From Kineosporia aurantiaca JCM 3230 (GTDB taxonomy: Bacteria > Actinomycetota > Actinomycetes > Actinomycetales > Kineosporiaceae), in contig JODP01000016.1 in the NCBI GenBank assembly GCA_000719025.1, positions 137,989-201,988 on the forward strand: DNA of 64,000 nt, given 5' to 3'. The translations under genes and the position numbers were made by a program. Within the stretch, counting starts at the first letter, position 1. Every line of letters begins with the position of its first letter. Below the pieces are notes generated by a model, which did no database searches, had not been told where the DNA came from, and was given only the letters and a program-made list of their open reading frames with translations. This document shows positions 34,309-43,617 of this stretch, piece after piece.

Positions 34309-37300
34309 TCAGGCCCTCAGCCGTAGGCCTCTCGGCGTGGCCCGGAACCCGGCGTTCTCCAGCGCCTGGGACAGAGGGTTCTCCCGGTCGAGCACGTCTG
34401 CCCCATCTGCCTTCTCAACCGTGAGCCGTCCCAACGCACCCTCCCGGACCGCCAAGGCCAAGGCATCCGCCGCGGCCCGGAGCAGTTCCTCCTCCGCTGT
34501 CCAGGAGAGCAGCGTACGTCCGCCTCGCTCGACGTAGAGCGTGAGTGCCCCGTCGACCAGGATGACCAGGGCACCGGCTTTGCGTCCGGGGCGATGTCCG
34601 GCATTATCGCCGAGACGATCGGGCCAGGGGAGGGCTGCGCCGTAGGGATTGGCCGGGTCGGCGGCGGCGAGAACGACCGTGCGAAGGCCTCCTTCGGAGG
34701 CAAAGGTCTCGCCGGCGGGGCGGGCGGAGGCGCGGAGCCGGTCCACCGCGCCGGTGCCGGCGAACTGGGAAGCGCCCAACCCTTCGACGAAGTAGCCACG
34801 GCGCACCCGACCCGCGTCCTCAAACCCGGACAGCACGCGGTAGGTGGCCGCGAATCCTCCGGCCACCCGCTCGGCCATGACGGCACCGCGAGTCACCACG
34901 CCGTGCCGTTCCAGGAGGACCTCGGCCTGAGCATGGGCGCGGGCGGTCGGGTCCGGCTCGCGCTCGGGGAGCAGCGCCCAGCGTCCTGCCGCGAGCGGTG
35001 GCCCGGTGCGGCTCGGCATCGACGGGCGCGATGCACCACGGGCCGTGCGCAGAGATCCGTAACGGCCGTACCGTGCTCGCGGCGTGGGCGTGCGGGTCTT
35101 GTGCGCCGTCTTGCCCCCAGCCAGGCGAGAACGCAGGGCAGCCAACGTGTCGTTGCTGATCCGCCCGGCCCAGACCAGGTCCCAGAGCGTGGCGGTCAGT
35201 GCTTGGTCGTCCGTGCTGCCCACCGCGTCGCTGAGTGCTCGGAAGAAGAAGGCACCGCCGCCGGCCAGGGCGTCCAGCACGGCCACATGCTGCTCGTCGG
35301 GCTCGAACTCGGCGTCTTCGGCGGCCAGGGTGAGGGGCGCGAGGTCAGCCGGGTGCAGCGACACCCAGCCGTCGTCGCCCGGCAGACTGCCGTGCCCGGC
35401 CCACACCACTTCGCCGGCGGAGGTGAGCTCATCGAGCATGGCCGGGGTGTAACCGGGAACCCGGCCGGGGATCACCAAAGTCTCCAGCGCACTGGCCGGA
35501 ATCCAGGCCCCGGCCAGTTGCTCGACCGTCCGGAGCACCCCCTCCACCCCGCGGGTGCGCCCGCCGACACCCTGCCAGCCAGGCAGGAACCGAGCCAGGT
35601 CAAGCGCCGGAACCGGTTCCACCTCGGCCCGCAGGGCGGCCAGCGAGCGCCGCCGCAGTGTCCTCAGCACCTCCGCGTCGCAGTAGTCCAGCCCCTGCCC
35701 GCCGCCGGACTCCAGTGGACGCAGTTCGCCCTGGACCAGGCGTCCGTTGTCGACGAGCCGGCGCAGCCCATCGATCACCACCACCGAGCCCAGCCCCAGA
35801 CGGGTAGCCAGATCCTGCGCCGTGAAAGGCCCGTGCGATCGCGCATATCGAGACAGCAGATCGCCTAGAGGATCAGGCACGGGCTCGGTGAACGCCTCGG
35901 CCACACCTACGGGCAGAGCAGTACCGAGGGCATCGCGCAGACGCCCGGCATCTTCCACGGCCGCCCACCGTTCCTCACCGGAGATCCGCACCCGGATCAA
36001 CCGCCGCGCCCCCTCCAGTTCGCTAAGCCAGCGCGCCACCTCGGCCGGTTCAACGGTCGGCATCTGCACGACGCCGGCTGGGGACTTACGCGCCGCGGGC
36101 CATGCACCGTCCGAACCGCCGCCCGGCTTGCCCTCGCTCGGAAGCTCTGCTTCGGAGGGAAGGACTGCCTTGGGCTGAACTCCACCTATACCTGAGACCT
36201 CGGCGGAGTCGGTATCCGGGGCGTCCGGGGGGACTGGGGCGTCTGAACCCGGCAGATCGGCCTCGCCCGTGAACTCGTCTTCTCCCGGGTCTTCGATGTC
36301 GCTGGTGAGCCCGCCTGCCGATTCCGGGCCTCGCGCGTCTCCTGTCGAGGTCTCTCCTGCACGCGAAGAATCCCCGTCCCGATCCTCAGACTCACCCTGC
36401 GCCATAGCCTTTTCGGCCGCGGTCGCATCATCACCCCAGCCCTCGGCCCGGGTAGTGCTCAACCCGGCGTCCGCCGCCCCACCGCCGGCCTCGATCGTTG
36501 CCCAGGCCTCGGCGTCGATGGTGCGGGCCACGACCTCGTCGGTCGACAGCGGCCCGATCATCCGGACCAGGTCGGCCACCTGCTCAAGGGTGCGCGCCCG
36601 CCGGTTCGGGGCCAGACGCTGCAACTCCTCCTCGGTGCGGCGGAGCGCATCCGGATCGAGCAGGTCCCGCAAGGACGCGCCCTCGCCGCGCCCGAGGAGC
36701 TCGGCCAGCAGCGCCGGGTCGAGGGCGAGAGCGGCCGCCCGGCGTTCGGCCAAGGGGGAGTCGCCCTCGTAGAGGAACTGCGCGACGTATCCGAAGAGCA
36801 GGCTCCGGGCGAAGGGGGAGGGCTGCTGGGTGGTCACCTCGAGCACCCTGACCGAGCGGGAGCGTATGTCCCGCATCAGCGATTCCAGGCCCGGCACGTC
36901 GAACACGTCCTGCAGGCACTCGCGCAGGGTCTCGAGAATGATCGGGAAACTGCCGTAACGGGAAGCCACTTCGAGGAGCTGGGCGGCCCGCTGGCGCTGT
37001 TGCCAGAGCGGCTGGCGCTTGCCCGGCTGACGACGGGGCAGCAGCAGGGCCCGGGCCGCGCACTCACGGAATCGGGAGGCGAACAGCGCTGAGCCACCGA
37101 GCTCGGAGGTCACCATCTCCTCGACGTCCTCCGGCTCCAGCACGATCAGATCGGCCACGTCGGGCGCCGAGCCGTCTTCCGTCTCCACATCGGGCAGCCG
37201 CAGCACGATGCCGTCGTCGCCCGGAGCGGCCTGCACGTCCACCCCGAAGCGCTCGCGGAACCGCGCGGCCAGGGCCAGGGCCCACGGCGAGTGCACCTGG

Positions 37301-39471
37301 CCGCCGAACGGCGAGTGCACCACCACCCGCCAGTCGCCGATCTCGTCGCGGAACCGCTCGATGATGATCGTCTTGTCGTCCGGCAGGTGCCCGGTGGCCT
37401 CTTTCTGCTCGGACAGGTATCCGATCAGGTTGTCGGCCGCCCACTCGTCCAGCCCGGAGGCGCGCACCCGCTCGCGGGCCGCCTCCTCCTTCATCCGGCC
37501 GACCGAGCGCACGTAAGCACCCACCGCCCGGCCCAGTTCGGCGGGGCGGCCCTGCTGGTCGCCCTTCCAGAACGGCAGCCGGCCGGGCTGACCGGGCGCC
37601 GGGGTGACGAGCACCCGGTCGTGCGTGATGTCCTCAATGCGCCAGGCCGAGGAGCCCAGGGTGAAGACGTCGCCGACCCGGGACTCGTAGACCATCTCCT
37701 CGTCCAGCTCACCCACGCGGCGCCCGGCCCCCTTGCGCGCCTCGTCGCCACCGGCCAGGAAGACGCCGAACAGGCCACGGTCGGGGATCGTGCCGCCGCT
37801 GGTCACCGCGAGCCGTTGGGCGCCGGGGCGGCCGGTCAGCACGTCACCGTGCCGGTCCCAGACCAGACGCGGCCGCAGCTCGGCGAACTCATCGCTCGGG
37901 TAGCGCCCGGCGAGCATGTCCAGCACGGACTCCAGCACCCCGTGGGTGAGGCCGGAGAACGGCGCGGAGCGGCGGACCAGCTCCTCCAGTTCGGGGACCC
38001 GCCACTCGTCCATCGCCACCATCGCGACGATCTGCTGGGCCAGGACGTCGAGCGGGCTGGCCGGCACGGCGAGCTGCTCGATCGACCCCTCGCGCATCCG
38101 CTCGACCACCACCGCGGTCTGGACCAGGTCACCGCGGTACTTCGGGAACAGGGCGCCCTGTGACACCGCGCCCACCTGGTGTCCGGCCCGGCCGACCCGC
38201 TGCAGCCCACTGGCCACACTGGGCGGCGACTCGACCTGCACCACCAGATCGACCGCACCCATGTCGATACCGAGTTCCAGGCTCGAGGTGGCGACCACGG
38301 CGGGCAGCCGCCCGGCCTTCAGCTCGCCCTCGATGATCGCCCGCTGCTCCTTGCTGACCGAGCCGTGGTGAGCCCGGGCCAGCACCGGCAGCGCCCCGGA
38401 AGAGGCCCCGGACCCACCCATCAGCTCGGCCGGGCGGACCGACCCGTGATCGGGCAGCCCTTCGGCCGTCTCCTCGTTCCCGGCTTCAGCCTCGGCCGCG
38501 ACCGCCAGCCGCTCGGTCCAGATCTCGTTCAGCCGGGCGGTGAGCCGCTCGGCCAGCCGCCGGGAGTTGGCGAAGACCAGGGTGGAGCGGTGCTCGGCGA
38601 TCAGGTCGACGATGCGCTCCTCGACGTGCGGCCAGATCGACGGGCGATGGGCCGCACCGGCCGCCGCACCGGTCAGGTCTTGGTCCGGATCGGCGCCGGC
38701 CCCCGGGACGCCGTTGGACACGTTGTCCAGCTCGGCCATGTCCGGCACCGGCACGATCACCCGCAGGTCCCACTGCTTGGTGGAGGCGGGCTGCACCACC
38801 TCGACCGGGTTGCGGCCGCCCAGCCAGCGGGCGATCTCCTCGATCGGGCGGACGGTGGCCGACAGCCCGACCCGCTGGGCCGGGCGCTCCAGCAGCGCGT
38901 CCAGCCGTTCCAGCGAAAGTGCGAGGTGAGCGCCGCGTTTCGAGCCGGCCACGGCGTGCACCTCGTCGATGATCACCGTCTCCACCCCGGTCAGCATCTC
39001 CCGGGCCTGCGAGGTGAGCAGCAGGAAGAGCGACTCGGGGGTGGTGATCAGCACGTCGGGCGGGGTGCGGGTGAAGGCCCGCCGCTCGTCGGCCGGGGTG
39101 TCGCCGGAGCGCAGCGCGACCTTGACCTCGGGCAGCGGCAGACCGAGCCGGCCGGCCGCCTGCCGGATGCCGGCCAGCGGCGAGCGCAGGTTGCGCTCGA
39201 CATCGACCGCGAGCGCCTTCAGTGGGGACACGTAGAGCACCCGGCAGCGATGCTTCGGGTCTTCCGGCACCGGAGAGGCGGCCAGCCGGTCGAGGGCCCA
39301 GAGGAAGGCCGACAGGGTCTTACCCGAACCGGTCGGCGCGACCACCAGGGCGTGGCGCCCCGCGCTGACCGCGTTCCACGCCCCGGCCTGGGCGGCCGTG
39401 GGCGCGGCGAACGCCCCGGTGAACCACGCTCGCGTGGCCGGGGAAAATCGCTCGAGCACCGGTTCCGTCAC
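34309..39471 (-). CDS. lhr: Lhr-type large superfamily 2 ATP-dependent helicase
   Basis: 1720 residues from a GTG at 39471 with GAGGA 8 nt upstream; a GTG at 39516 would add 15 residues. Lhr is a 3'-5' DNA/RNA helicase linked to DNA repair. Walker A APTGSGKT, the DEVH box and motif VI (QRVGRAGHQVG) are in the first ~450 residues, followed by the winged-helix and Lhr-core domains and the long Lhr C-terminal region. A ~120-residue acidic, low-complexity linker lies near residues 1060-1180, which is unusual. In Streptomyces an lhr gene also lies between nei and recA. Confidence 0.94.
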   Translation of the reverse strand: MTEPVLERFSPATRAWFTGAFAAPTAAQAGAWNAVSAGRHALVVAPTGSGKTLSAFLWALDRLAASPVPEDPKHRCRVLYVSPLKALAVDVERNLRSPLAGIRQAAGRLGLPLPEVKVALRSGDTPADERRAFTRTPPDVLITTPESLFLLLTSQAREMLTGVETVIIDEVHAVAGSKRGAHLALSLERLDALLERPAQRVGLSATVRPIEEIARWLGGRNPVEVVQPASTKQWDLRVIVPVPDMAELDNVSNGVPGAGADPDQDLTGAAAGAAHRPSIWPHVEERIVDLIAEHRSTLVFANSRRLAERLTARLNEIWTERLAVAAEAEAGNEETAEGLPDHGSVRPAELMGGSGASSGALPVLARAHHGSVSKEQRAIIEGELKAGRLPAVVATSSLELGIDMGAVDLVVQVESPPSVASGLQRVGRAGHQVGAVSQGALFPKYRGDLVQTAVVVERMREGSIEQLAVPASPLDVLAQQIVAMVAMDEWRVPELEELVRRSAPFSGLTHGVLESVLDMLAGRYPSDEFAELRPRLVWDRHGDVLTGRPGAQRLAVTSGGTIPDRGLFGVFLAGGDEARKGAGRRVGELDEEMVYESRVGDVFTLGSSAWRIEDITHDRVLVTPAPGQPGRLPFWKGDQQGRPAELGRAVGAYVRSVGRMKEEAARERVRASGLDEWAADNLIGYLSEQKEATGHLPDDKTIIIERFRDEIGDWRVVVHSPFGGQVHSPWALALAARFRERFGVDVQAAPGDDGIVLRLPDVETEDGSAPDVADLIVLEPEDVEEMVTSELGGSALFASRFRECAARALLLPRRQPGKRQPLWQQRQRAAQLLEVASRYGSFPIILETLRECLQDVFDVPGLESLMRDIRSRSVRVLEVTTQQPSPFARSLLFGYVAQFLYEGDSPLAERRAAALALDPALLAELLGRGEGASLRDLLDPDALRRTEEELQRLAPNRRARTLEQVADLVRMIGPLSTDEVVARTIDAEAWATIEAGGGAADAGLSTTRAEGWGDDATAAEKAMAQGESEDRDGDSSRAGETSTGDARGPESAGGLTSDIEDPGEDEFTGEADLPGSDAPVPPDAPDTDSAEVSGIGGVQPKAVLPSEAELPSEGKPGGGSDGAWPAARKSPAGVVQMPTVEPAEVARWLSELEGARRLIRVRISGEERWAAVEDAGRLRDALGTALPVGVAEAFTEPVPDPLGDLLSRYARSHGPFTAQDLATRLGLGSVVVIDGLRRLVDNGRLVQGELRPLESGGGQGLDYCDAEVLRTLRRRSLAALRAEVEPVPALDLARFLPGWQGVGGRTRGVEGVLRTVEQLAGAWIPASALETLVIPGRVPGYTPAMLDELTSAGEVVWAGHGSLPGDDGWVSLHPADLAPLTLAAEDAEFEPDEQHVAVLDALAGGGAFFFRALSDAVGSTDDQALTATLWDLVWAGRISNDTLAALRSRLAGGKTAHKTRTPTPRARYGRYGSLRTARGASRPSMPSRTGPPLAAGRWALLPEREPDPTARAHAQAEVLLERHGVVTRGAVMAERVAGGFAATYRVLSGFEDAGRVRRGYFVEGLGASQFAGTGAVDRLRASARPAGETFASEGGLRTVVLAAADPANPYGAALPWPDRLGDNAGHRPGRKAGALVILVDGALTLYVERGGRTLLSWTAEEELLRAAADALALAVREGALGRLTVEKADGADVLDRENPLSQALENAGFRATPRGLRLRA

Positions 39472-39601
39472 GTCAACGATCCTCACACGAGCCACCGACA
39501 ATTTCGGTTCGGGCACCGAATCGGCAGGTCAGAGGCATAGCATTAACCGCGGGGGCGAACCGCGAGGCTTGGCCGGGCGCGAGCGGCGCCGAACGGGTGG
39601 C

Positions 39602-39841
39602 ATGCTCTTGAGGGTGCGAATCAGCGAGTTCTGGGAGTTGGTGGACGAGGAGTTCGGGCGCGCCCACGGCCGCACGCTGGTCCGTGACCACGTGCTGATG
39701 GAGCTGGGCAACCGGACGGCGGAGCAGGCGCTGGACGAGGGCGAACCGGCCCGTGAGGTCTGGTTCGCCCTGGCCGCGTCGCTGGATGTGCCCCCGGAAC
39801 GTCGCTGGGGCAACGACGAGAAGGAGCGCCGTCGGGCATGA
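39602..39841 (+). CDS. DUF3046 protein
   Basis: 79 residues. The family is recognised by RISEFWELVDEEFG, RDHVLMELGNRTAEQAL and the EVWFALAASLDVPPERRWG ending. It is a small actinobacterial protein of unknown function usually found just upstream of recA. ATG 39602 is used; a GTG at 39614 would give the MRxxxFW family start but its GAGG is too close. It overlaps the ABC gene by 4 nt. Confidence 0.85.
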   Translation: MLLRVRISEFWELVDEEFGRAHGRTLVRDHVLMELGNRTAEQALDEGEPAREVWFALAASLDVPPERRWGNDEKERRRA

Positions 39842-40902
39842 CGGAGAGGGCGGGGGAGGGCCCAATGACCAGCACGAGGACGGACGCCGGGGAGGGCGTC
39901 GGGCCGGAGGGGGATGCCCGTGAGGCTGAGACGCGTCCGCAGCCCGAGGGCGTCCCTCATCGAGACGAACCCACAGACGTCCTGATCCGGGCCCGCGGCC
40001 TGACCAAACAGTTCGGCGATTTCGTCGCCGTCGACGGCATCGACATCGACGTGCGGCGCGGCGAGGCCTTCGGGTTCCTCGGCCCGAACGGCGCCGGCAA
40101 ATCCTCCACGATGCGGATGATCGGCTGCGTCTCACCGCTCACCGCGGGCACGCTCACCCTGCTCGGCCTGGATCCCGACTCCGACGGGCCGGCCATTCGC
40201 GCCCGGCTCGGCGTGGTCCCGCAGAAGGACCTGCTCGACGAGGAACTGACGGTCCGGGAGAACCTGCTGGTCTACGGCCGGTACTTCGGTCTGCCCCGGT
40301 CCGAGATCGCCCATCGCAGCGCCGAGCTGCTGCGCTTCGCCCAGCTCAGCGATCGGGCCGACAGCCCGGTGGAACCCTTGTCCGGCGGGATGAAACGGCG
40401 TCTCACGATCGCCCGCGCGCTGATCAACGCGCCCGAGATCCTGCTGCTCGACGAGCCCACCACCGGCCTCGACCCGCAGGCCCGGCACGTGCTCTGGGAC
40501 CGGCTCTTCCGGCTCAAGCAGCAGGGCGTGACCCTGGTCCTGACCACGCACTACATGGACGAGGCCGAGCAGCTCTGCGACCGCCTGGTGGTGATGGACC
40601 ACGGCCGGATCGTCGCCGAGGGATCGCCCCGGGACCTGATCGAGCGGTACTCCAGCCGGGAGGTGGTGGAGGTCCGCTACGCCGACTTCGAGCTCGAGCA
40701 GCACCGTGAGCGGCTCGATCTGGGCGCTCTCGCGGCGCGGGTCGAGGTGCTGCCCGACCGGCTGCTGATCTACACCGACGACGGCGACGCGGCGGCCCGG
40801 ATCGTCGACGCCGGCGTGGACCGGCCGTTGTCGGTGCTGGTCCGGCGCAGTTCGCTGGAGGACGTCTTCCTGCACCTGACCGGCCGCTCGCTGGTGGACT
40901 AG
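39838..40902 (+). CDS. ABC-2 type exporter ATP-binding protein (DrrA/NodI-like)
   Basis: 354 residues. After a ~45-residue polar N-terminal extension come Walker A GPNGAGKSS, signature LSGGMKRR, Walker B ILLLDEPTTGLDP and the switch histidine in TTHYMDEAE. The C-terminal ~70 residues are typical of NodI/DrrA-type subunits. It forms a transporter with the next two permeases. This is an antibiotic/lipid/polysaccharide-type exporter; its substrate is unknown. Its ATG overlaps the DUF3046 stop by 4 nt. Confidence 0.93.
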   Translation: MTERAGEGPMTSTRTDAGEGVGPEGDAREAETRPQPEGVPHRDEPTDVLIRARGLTKQFGDFVAVDGIDIDVRRGEAFGFLGPNGAGKSSTMRMIGCVSPLTAGTLTLLGLDPDSDGPAIRARLGVVPQKDLLDEELTVRENLLVYGRYFGLPRSEIAHRSAELLRFAQLSDRADSPVEPLSGGMKRRLTIARALINAPEILLLDEPTTGLDPQARHVLWDRLFRLKQQGVTLVLTTHYMDEAEQLCDRLVVMDHGRIVAEGSPRDLIERYSSREVVEVRYADFELEQHRERLDLGALAARVEVLPDRLLIYTDDGDAAARIVDAGVDRPLSVLVRRSSLEDVFLHLTGRSLVD

Positions 40903-40912
40903 GGGCCTGCGG

Positions 40913-41725
40913 ATGACCATCACACCCACGCTGCGGATGCCCGAACTCGGCGATCCGGGCCGCTCGCTGGCCGCTTTGGAGTACTGGCTGCGGGCCTATC
41001 GCCGGACCTGGCGATCCAGCGCGGTGACCGCCTTCGTCATGCCCCTGCTCTTCCTCGGGGCCTTCGGGGGCGGCCTCGGGAAACTGGTGGACAGCGGTGG
41101 GCAGGGCCAGCTCGACGGCGTGCCGTACCTGAAGTTCGTCGCTCCCGGCATCCTCGCGGGCGCCGCCATGCAGAGCGCCTTCAGCGAGTCGACCTGGCCG
41201 GTGTTGTCCAGCCGCAAGTGGAACGGGCACTACCAGGCGCAGGCCGGATCCCCGCTGACCATCCCGGACATCGTCACCGGGCACCTGCTCTTCATCGTCT
41301 TCCGGCTGGGCCTCGGCGCGATTGCGTTCGCCCTGGTCGGGTCGCTGGTCGGGGCCTTCTCCCCAGGACGGGTGATCCTGGCCGTGCCGGTCGCGGTGCT
41401 CACCGGCCTGGCCCACGCCGCGCCGCTGATCGCCTTCGCGATCACCCGGGAGAGCGACACCGACTTCTCCCTGCTCATGCGCTTCGTGATGACCCCGCTG
41501 TTCCTCTTCGCTGGCACGTTCTTCCCGATCAGCCAGTTCCCGGCCGCCGTCGAGGTCCTGGCCTGGATCACCCCGCTCTGGCACGGCACCCAGCTCTGTC
41601 GGGATCTCTCAATGGGGGACGCCGGTCTGCTCGCCTCGGCGGGTCACCTGGCCTATCTGCTCCTGTGGTGCGCCGGCGGATACGCGCTGGCCCTACGGGC
41701 CTACCGGAAGATGCTGCTGTCGTGA
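40913..41725 (+). CDS. ABC-2 type exporter permease 1
   Basis: 270 residues with six predicted hydrophobic segments in the ABC-2/NodJ arrangement. TFVMPLLFLGAFGGGLG-like sequence (AFVMPLLFLGAFGGGLG) and the late LFLFAGTFFPISQFPAAVE segment are typical of DrrB/NodJ proteins. It partners the upstream ATPase and overlaps the second permease by 4 nt. Confidence 0.9.
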   Translation: MTITPTLRMPELGDPGRSLAALEYWLRAYRRTWRSSAVTAFVMPLLFLGAFGGGLGKLVDSGGQGQLDGVPYLKFVAPGILAGAAMQSAFSESTWPVLSSRKWNGHYQAQAGSPLTIPDIVTGHLLFIVFRLGLGAIAFALVGSLVGAFSPGRVILAVPVAVLTGLAHAAPLIAFAITRESDTDFSLLMRFVMTPLFLFAGTFFPISQFPAAVEVLAWITPLWHGTQLCRDLSMGDAGLLASAGHLAYLLLWCAGGYALALRAYRKMLLS

Positions 41726-42561
41726 GCGCGGTGACCGAGACCCCGGAGCCGGTAAAGCCCTTGGTGAGCTGGACCTATCGGATTGCCGCGGAACTCGGGC
41801 AGTTCCGTGGGGCCGGCTCCGTGGTGGCGCGTAATGTCCGCGTCGCCCGGCACGGTCTGGTCGTGGTGCTCTCGGGGTTCTTCGAGCCGCTGTTCTACCT
41901 GCTCTCCCTGGGCGTCGGTATCGGCGCGCTGGTAGGGAAGGTCGATTACCAGGGGACGCCGGTGGGCTACCAGCAGTTCATCGCACCTGGGCTGCTGGCT
42001 GTGTCGGCGATGAACGGCGCGGTCGCGGACTCGACCTTCAACGTGTTCTGGAAGCTGAAATACGCGCGGATCTACGACGGGATGCTGGCGACTCCGCTGG
42101 GTCCGCGCGCGGTGGCGGCCGGGGAGATCTGCTGGGCCCTGTTGCGCGGCGCCGGTTACGCCACCGCATTCCTGCTGATCCTGCTGGTCGCGGGCTACGT
42201 GCAGTCGTGGTGGGCGGTGCTCGCGGTACCGGCCGCCACCCTGGTCGGGCTGGCGTTCGCCGGGGCCGGGATGGCTGCCACCACGTTCATGCGGTCCTGG
42301 CAGGACTTCGACCTGGTGCACCTGGTGGTGCTGCCGCTGCTCCTGCTCTCCACGACGTTCTACCCGCTCTCCACCTACCCGGGCGGGTTCGCCCTGCTCG
42401 TACAGCTCACCCCGCTGTACCACGGGGTTGAGCTGGAGCGGGCCCTGGTACTCGGCGCGGTGGACCCGAGCGTGCTCGTCCACCTGCTGTACCTGCTGGC
42501 TATGGGCACGGCCGGACTGCTGGTGGCCGGGCGCCGGCTGGAGCGTCTGCTGCTGTCCTGA
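41722..42561 (+). CDS. ABC-2 type exporter permease 2
   Basis: 279 residues from the GTG in the GTGA overlap; a longer frame upstream lies inside permease 1. Six hydrophobic segments with LLSTTFYPLSTYPGGFALL near the end, homologous in layout to permease 1. With the ATPase it likely forms an ATPase2-permease heterodimer complex for export. Confidence 0.9.
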   Translation: MSAVTETPEPVKPLVSWTYRIAAELGQFRGAGSVVARNVRVARHGLVVVLSGFFEPLFYLLSLGVGIGALVGKVDYQGTPVGYQQFIAPGLLAVSAMNGAVADSTFNVFWKLKYARIYDGMLATPLGPRAVAAGEICWALLRGAGYATAFLLILLVAGYVQSWWAVLAVPAATLVGLAFAGAGMAATTFMRSWQDFDLVHLVVLPLLLLSTTFYPLSTYPGGFALLVQLTPLYHGVELERALVLGAVDPSVLVHLLYLLAMGTAGLLVAGRRLERLLLS

Positions 42562-42609
42562 GGCGGGTTTTCGTGGGCTGGTCTGAGGTGTTGACCAGCG
42601 GGATCTGAC

Positions 42610-42653
42610 CCGTCCTGGCGAGGCGGGCGGCCTGCGGGCCCCGCCGAGGACGG
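42610..42653. terminator. Hairpin between ABC exporter and ankyrin gene
   Basis: CCGTCCT (42610-42616) and GGCG pair with CGCC and AGGACGG (42647-42653), giving a broken stem with a GC-rich loop between convergent genes. A bidirectional terminator is likely. Confidence 0.5.
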
Positions 42654-43091
42654 TCAGTCGCGCTGGCGCGGCAGCGGGAACGAACTGGTGGTGGAGAGCA
42701 GGTCGGTCAAGCCGATCCGCTCGGCCAGCCGTCGCGGGCTGACCCCCATCGAGTTGGCCGCGTCCGGGTCGGCGCCGTGGGCGAGCAGCGCGTCCGCCGC
42801 GCCCCGCTGGCCGTGCGCGGTGAAGACCGCGCGCCACAGCGGCGTGTTGCCCCAGCGGTCGGTGGCCCGCAGATCGGCCCCGGCCGCGACCAGCAGCGTG
42901 ATCACCTGAGGGTGCTGCTCCTGGGCGGCGTAGTGCAGCGGCGTGAAGCGCACCGCGTCCTCCTGGTGCAGGTCGGCACCCTCGGCCAACAGGCGGGCGA
43001 CCTCGGTGGCGTCGCCGTCGGCGGCTGCGTAGTGCAGCGGGGAACGCCCGAACTCGTCGGTTTCGCGGAGTGCATCGATCATGTCCAGCAT
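42654..43091 (-). CDS. Ankyrin-repeat protein
   Basis: 145 residues from ATG 43091, with AGAGG upstream; a start at 43139 lacks one. Three to four ankyrin repeats are visible, each with the G-x-TPLHYAA pattern (FGRSPLHYAA, RFTPLHYAAQ, WGNTPLWRAV) followed by a LLxxGAD helix. It is a cytoplasmic binding scaffold; partners are unknown. Confidence 0.88.
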   Translation of the reverse strand: MLDMIDALRETDEFGRSPLHYAAADGDATEVARLLAEGADLHQEDAVRFTPLHYAAQEQHPQVITLLVAAGADLRATDRWGNTPLWRAVFTAHGQRGAADALLAHGADPDAANSMGVSPRRLAERIGLTDLLSTTSSFPLPRQRD

Positions 43092-43617
43092 TGTGCCTCT
43101 AAGTAACGTCCAATTCCACCCCTTTCCAGCGCGTGTCACACCCCGTTCCGGAAATCGTCATCCGGCCCTGGCCAGTGATGATGCTGGGTCAGCAGGGAAC
43201 TACGGGATGAATGTGACGTAACATCGAGGGGCGGATCCAGTGCAGCGTGTGATCACATTGCGTGTTCAACAGTGATTGCGCAGCGTGACAAAATGAGGAG
43301 CGGGGATTCGCGCCGCAGGCTTTTGCAGGGCATGCAAAATGCAGTTGTGCGGCGATTTCCCGAAGCCGCGGGCCGGAAGAGACCCGGGCGTGTCGCTTGC
43401 CCGTCCGAACACACGTTCGGATAGAGTCCCGGTTGTTCCGGCGGTACGGGATCAACGGCGATCGTGTCTCCACCGGCGCACTCGAGTGCCCGGTTTTCCA
43501 CAGGGCGAAGTTACTCGGCGAAGATTGTCGGTGGTCGCGTCTAGCGTCTCCATCGACGGAAGAACCCCGGCGCACCGCGACACCTCGCGAAGCCGGCCGA
43601 CTGTGAGGTGAACTCCC
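43092..43617 (+). promoter_or_regulatory. recA upstream region with SOS (LexA) box
   Basis: 526 nt without a credible gene. CCGAACACACGTTCGG at 43405-43420 contains GAAC-N4-GTTC, the Gram-positive/actinobacterial LexA operator, in perfect dyad. It is followed by GATAGAGT, a possible -10, so LexA would block recA transcription. The start codon is about 200 nt further, leaving a long untranslated leader. Confidence 0.8.
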
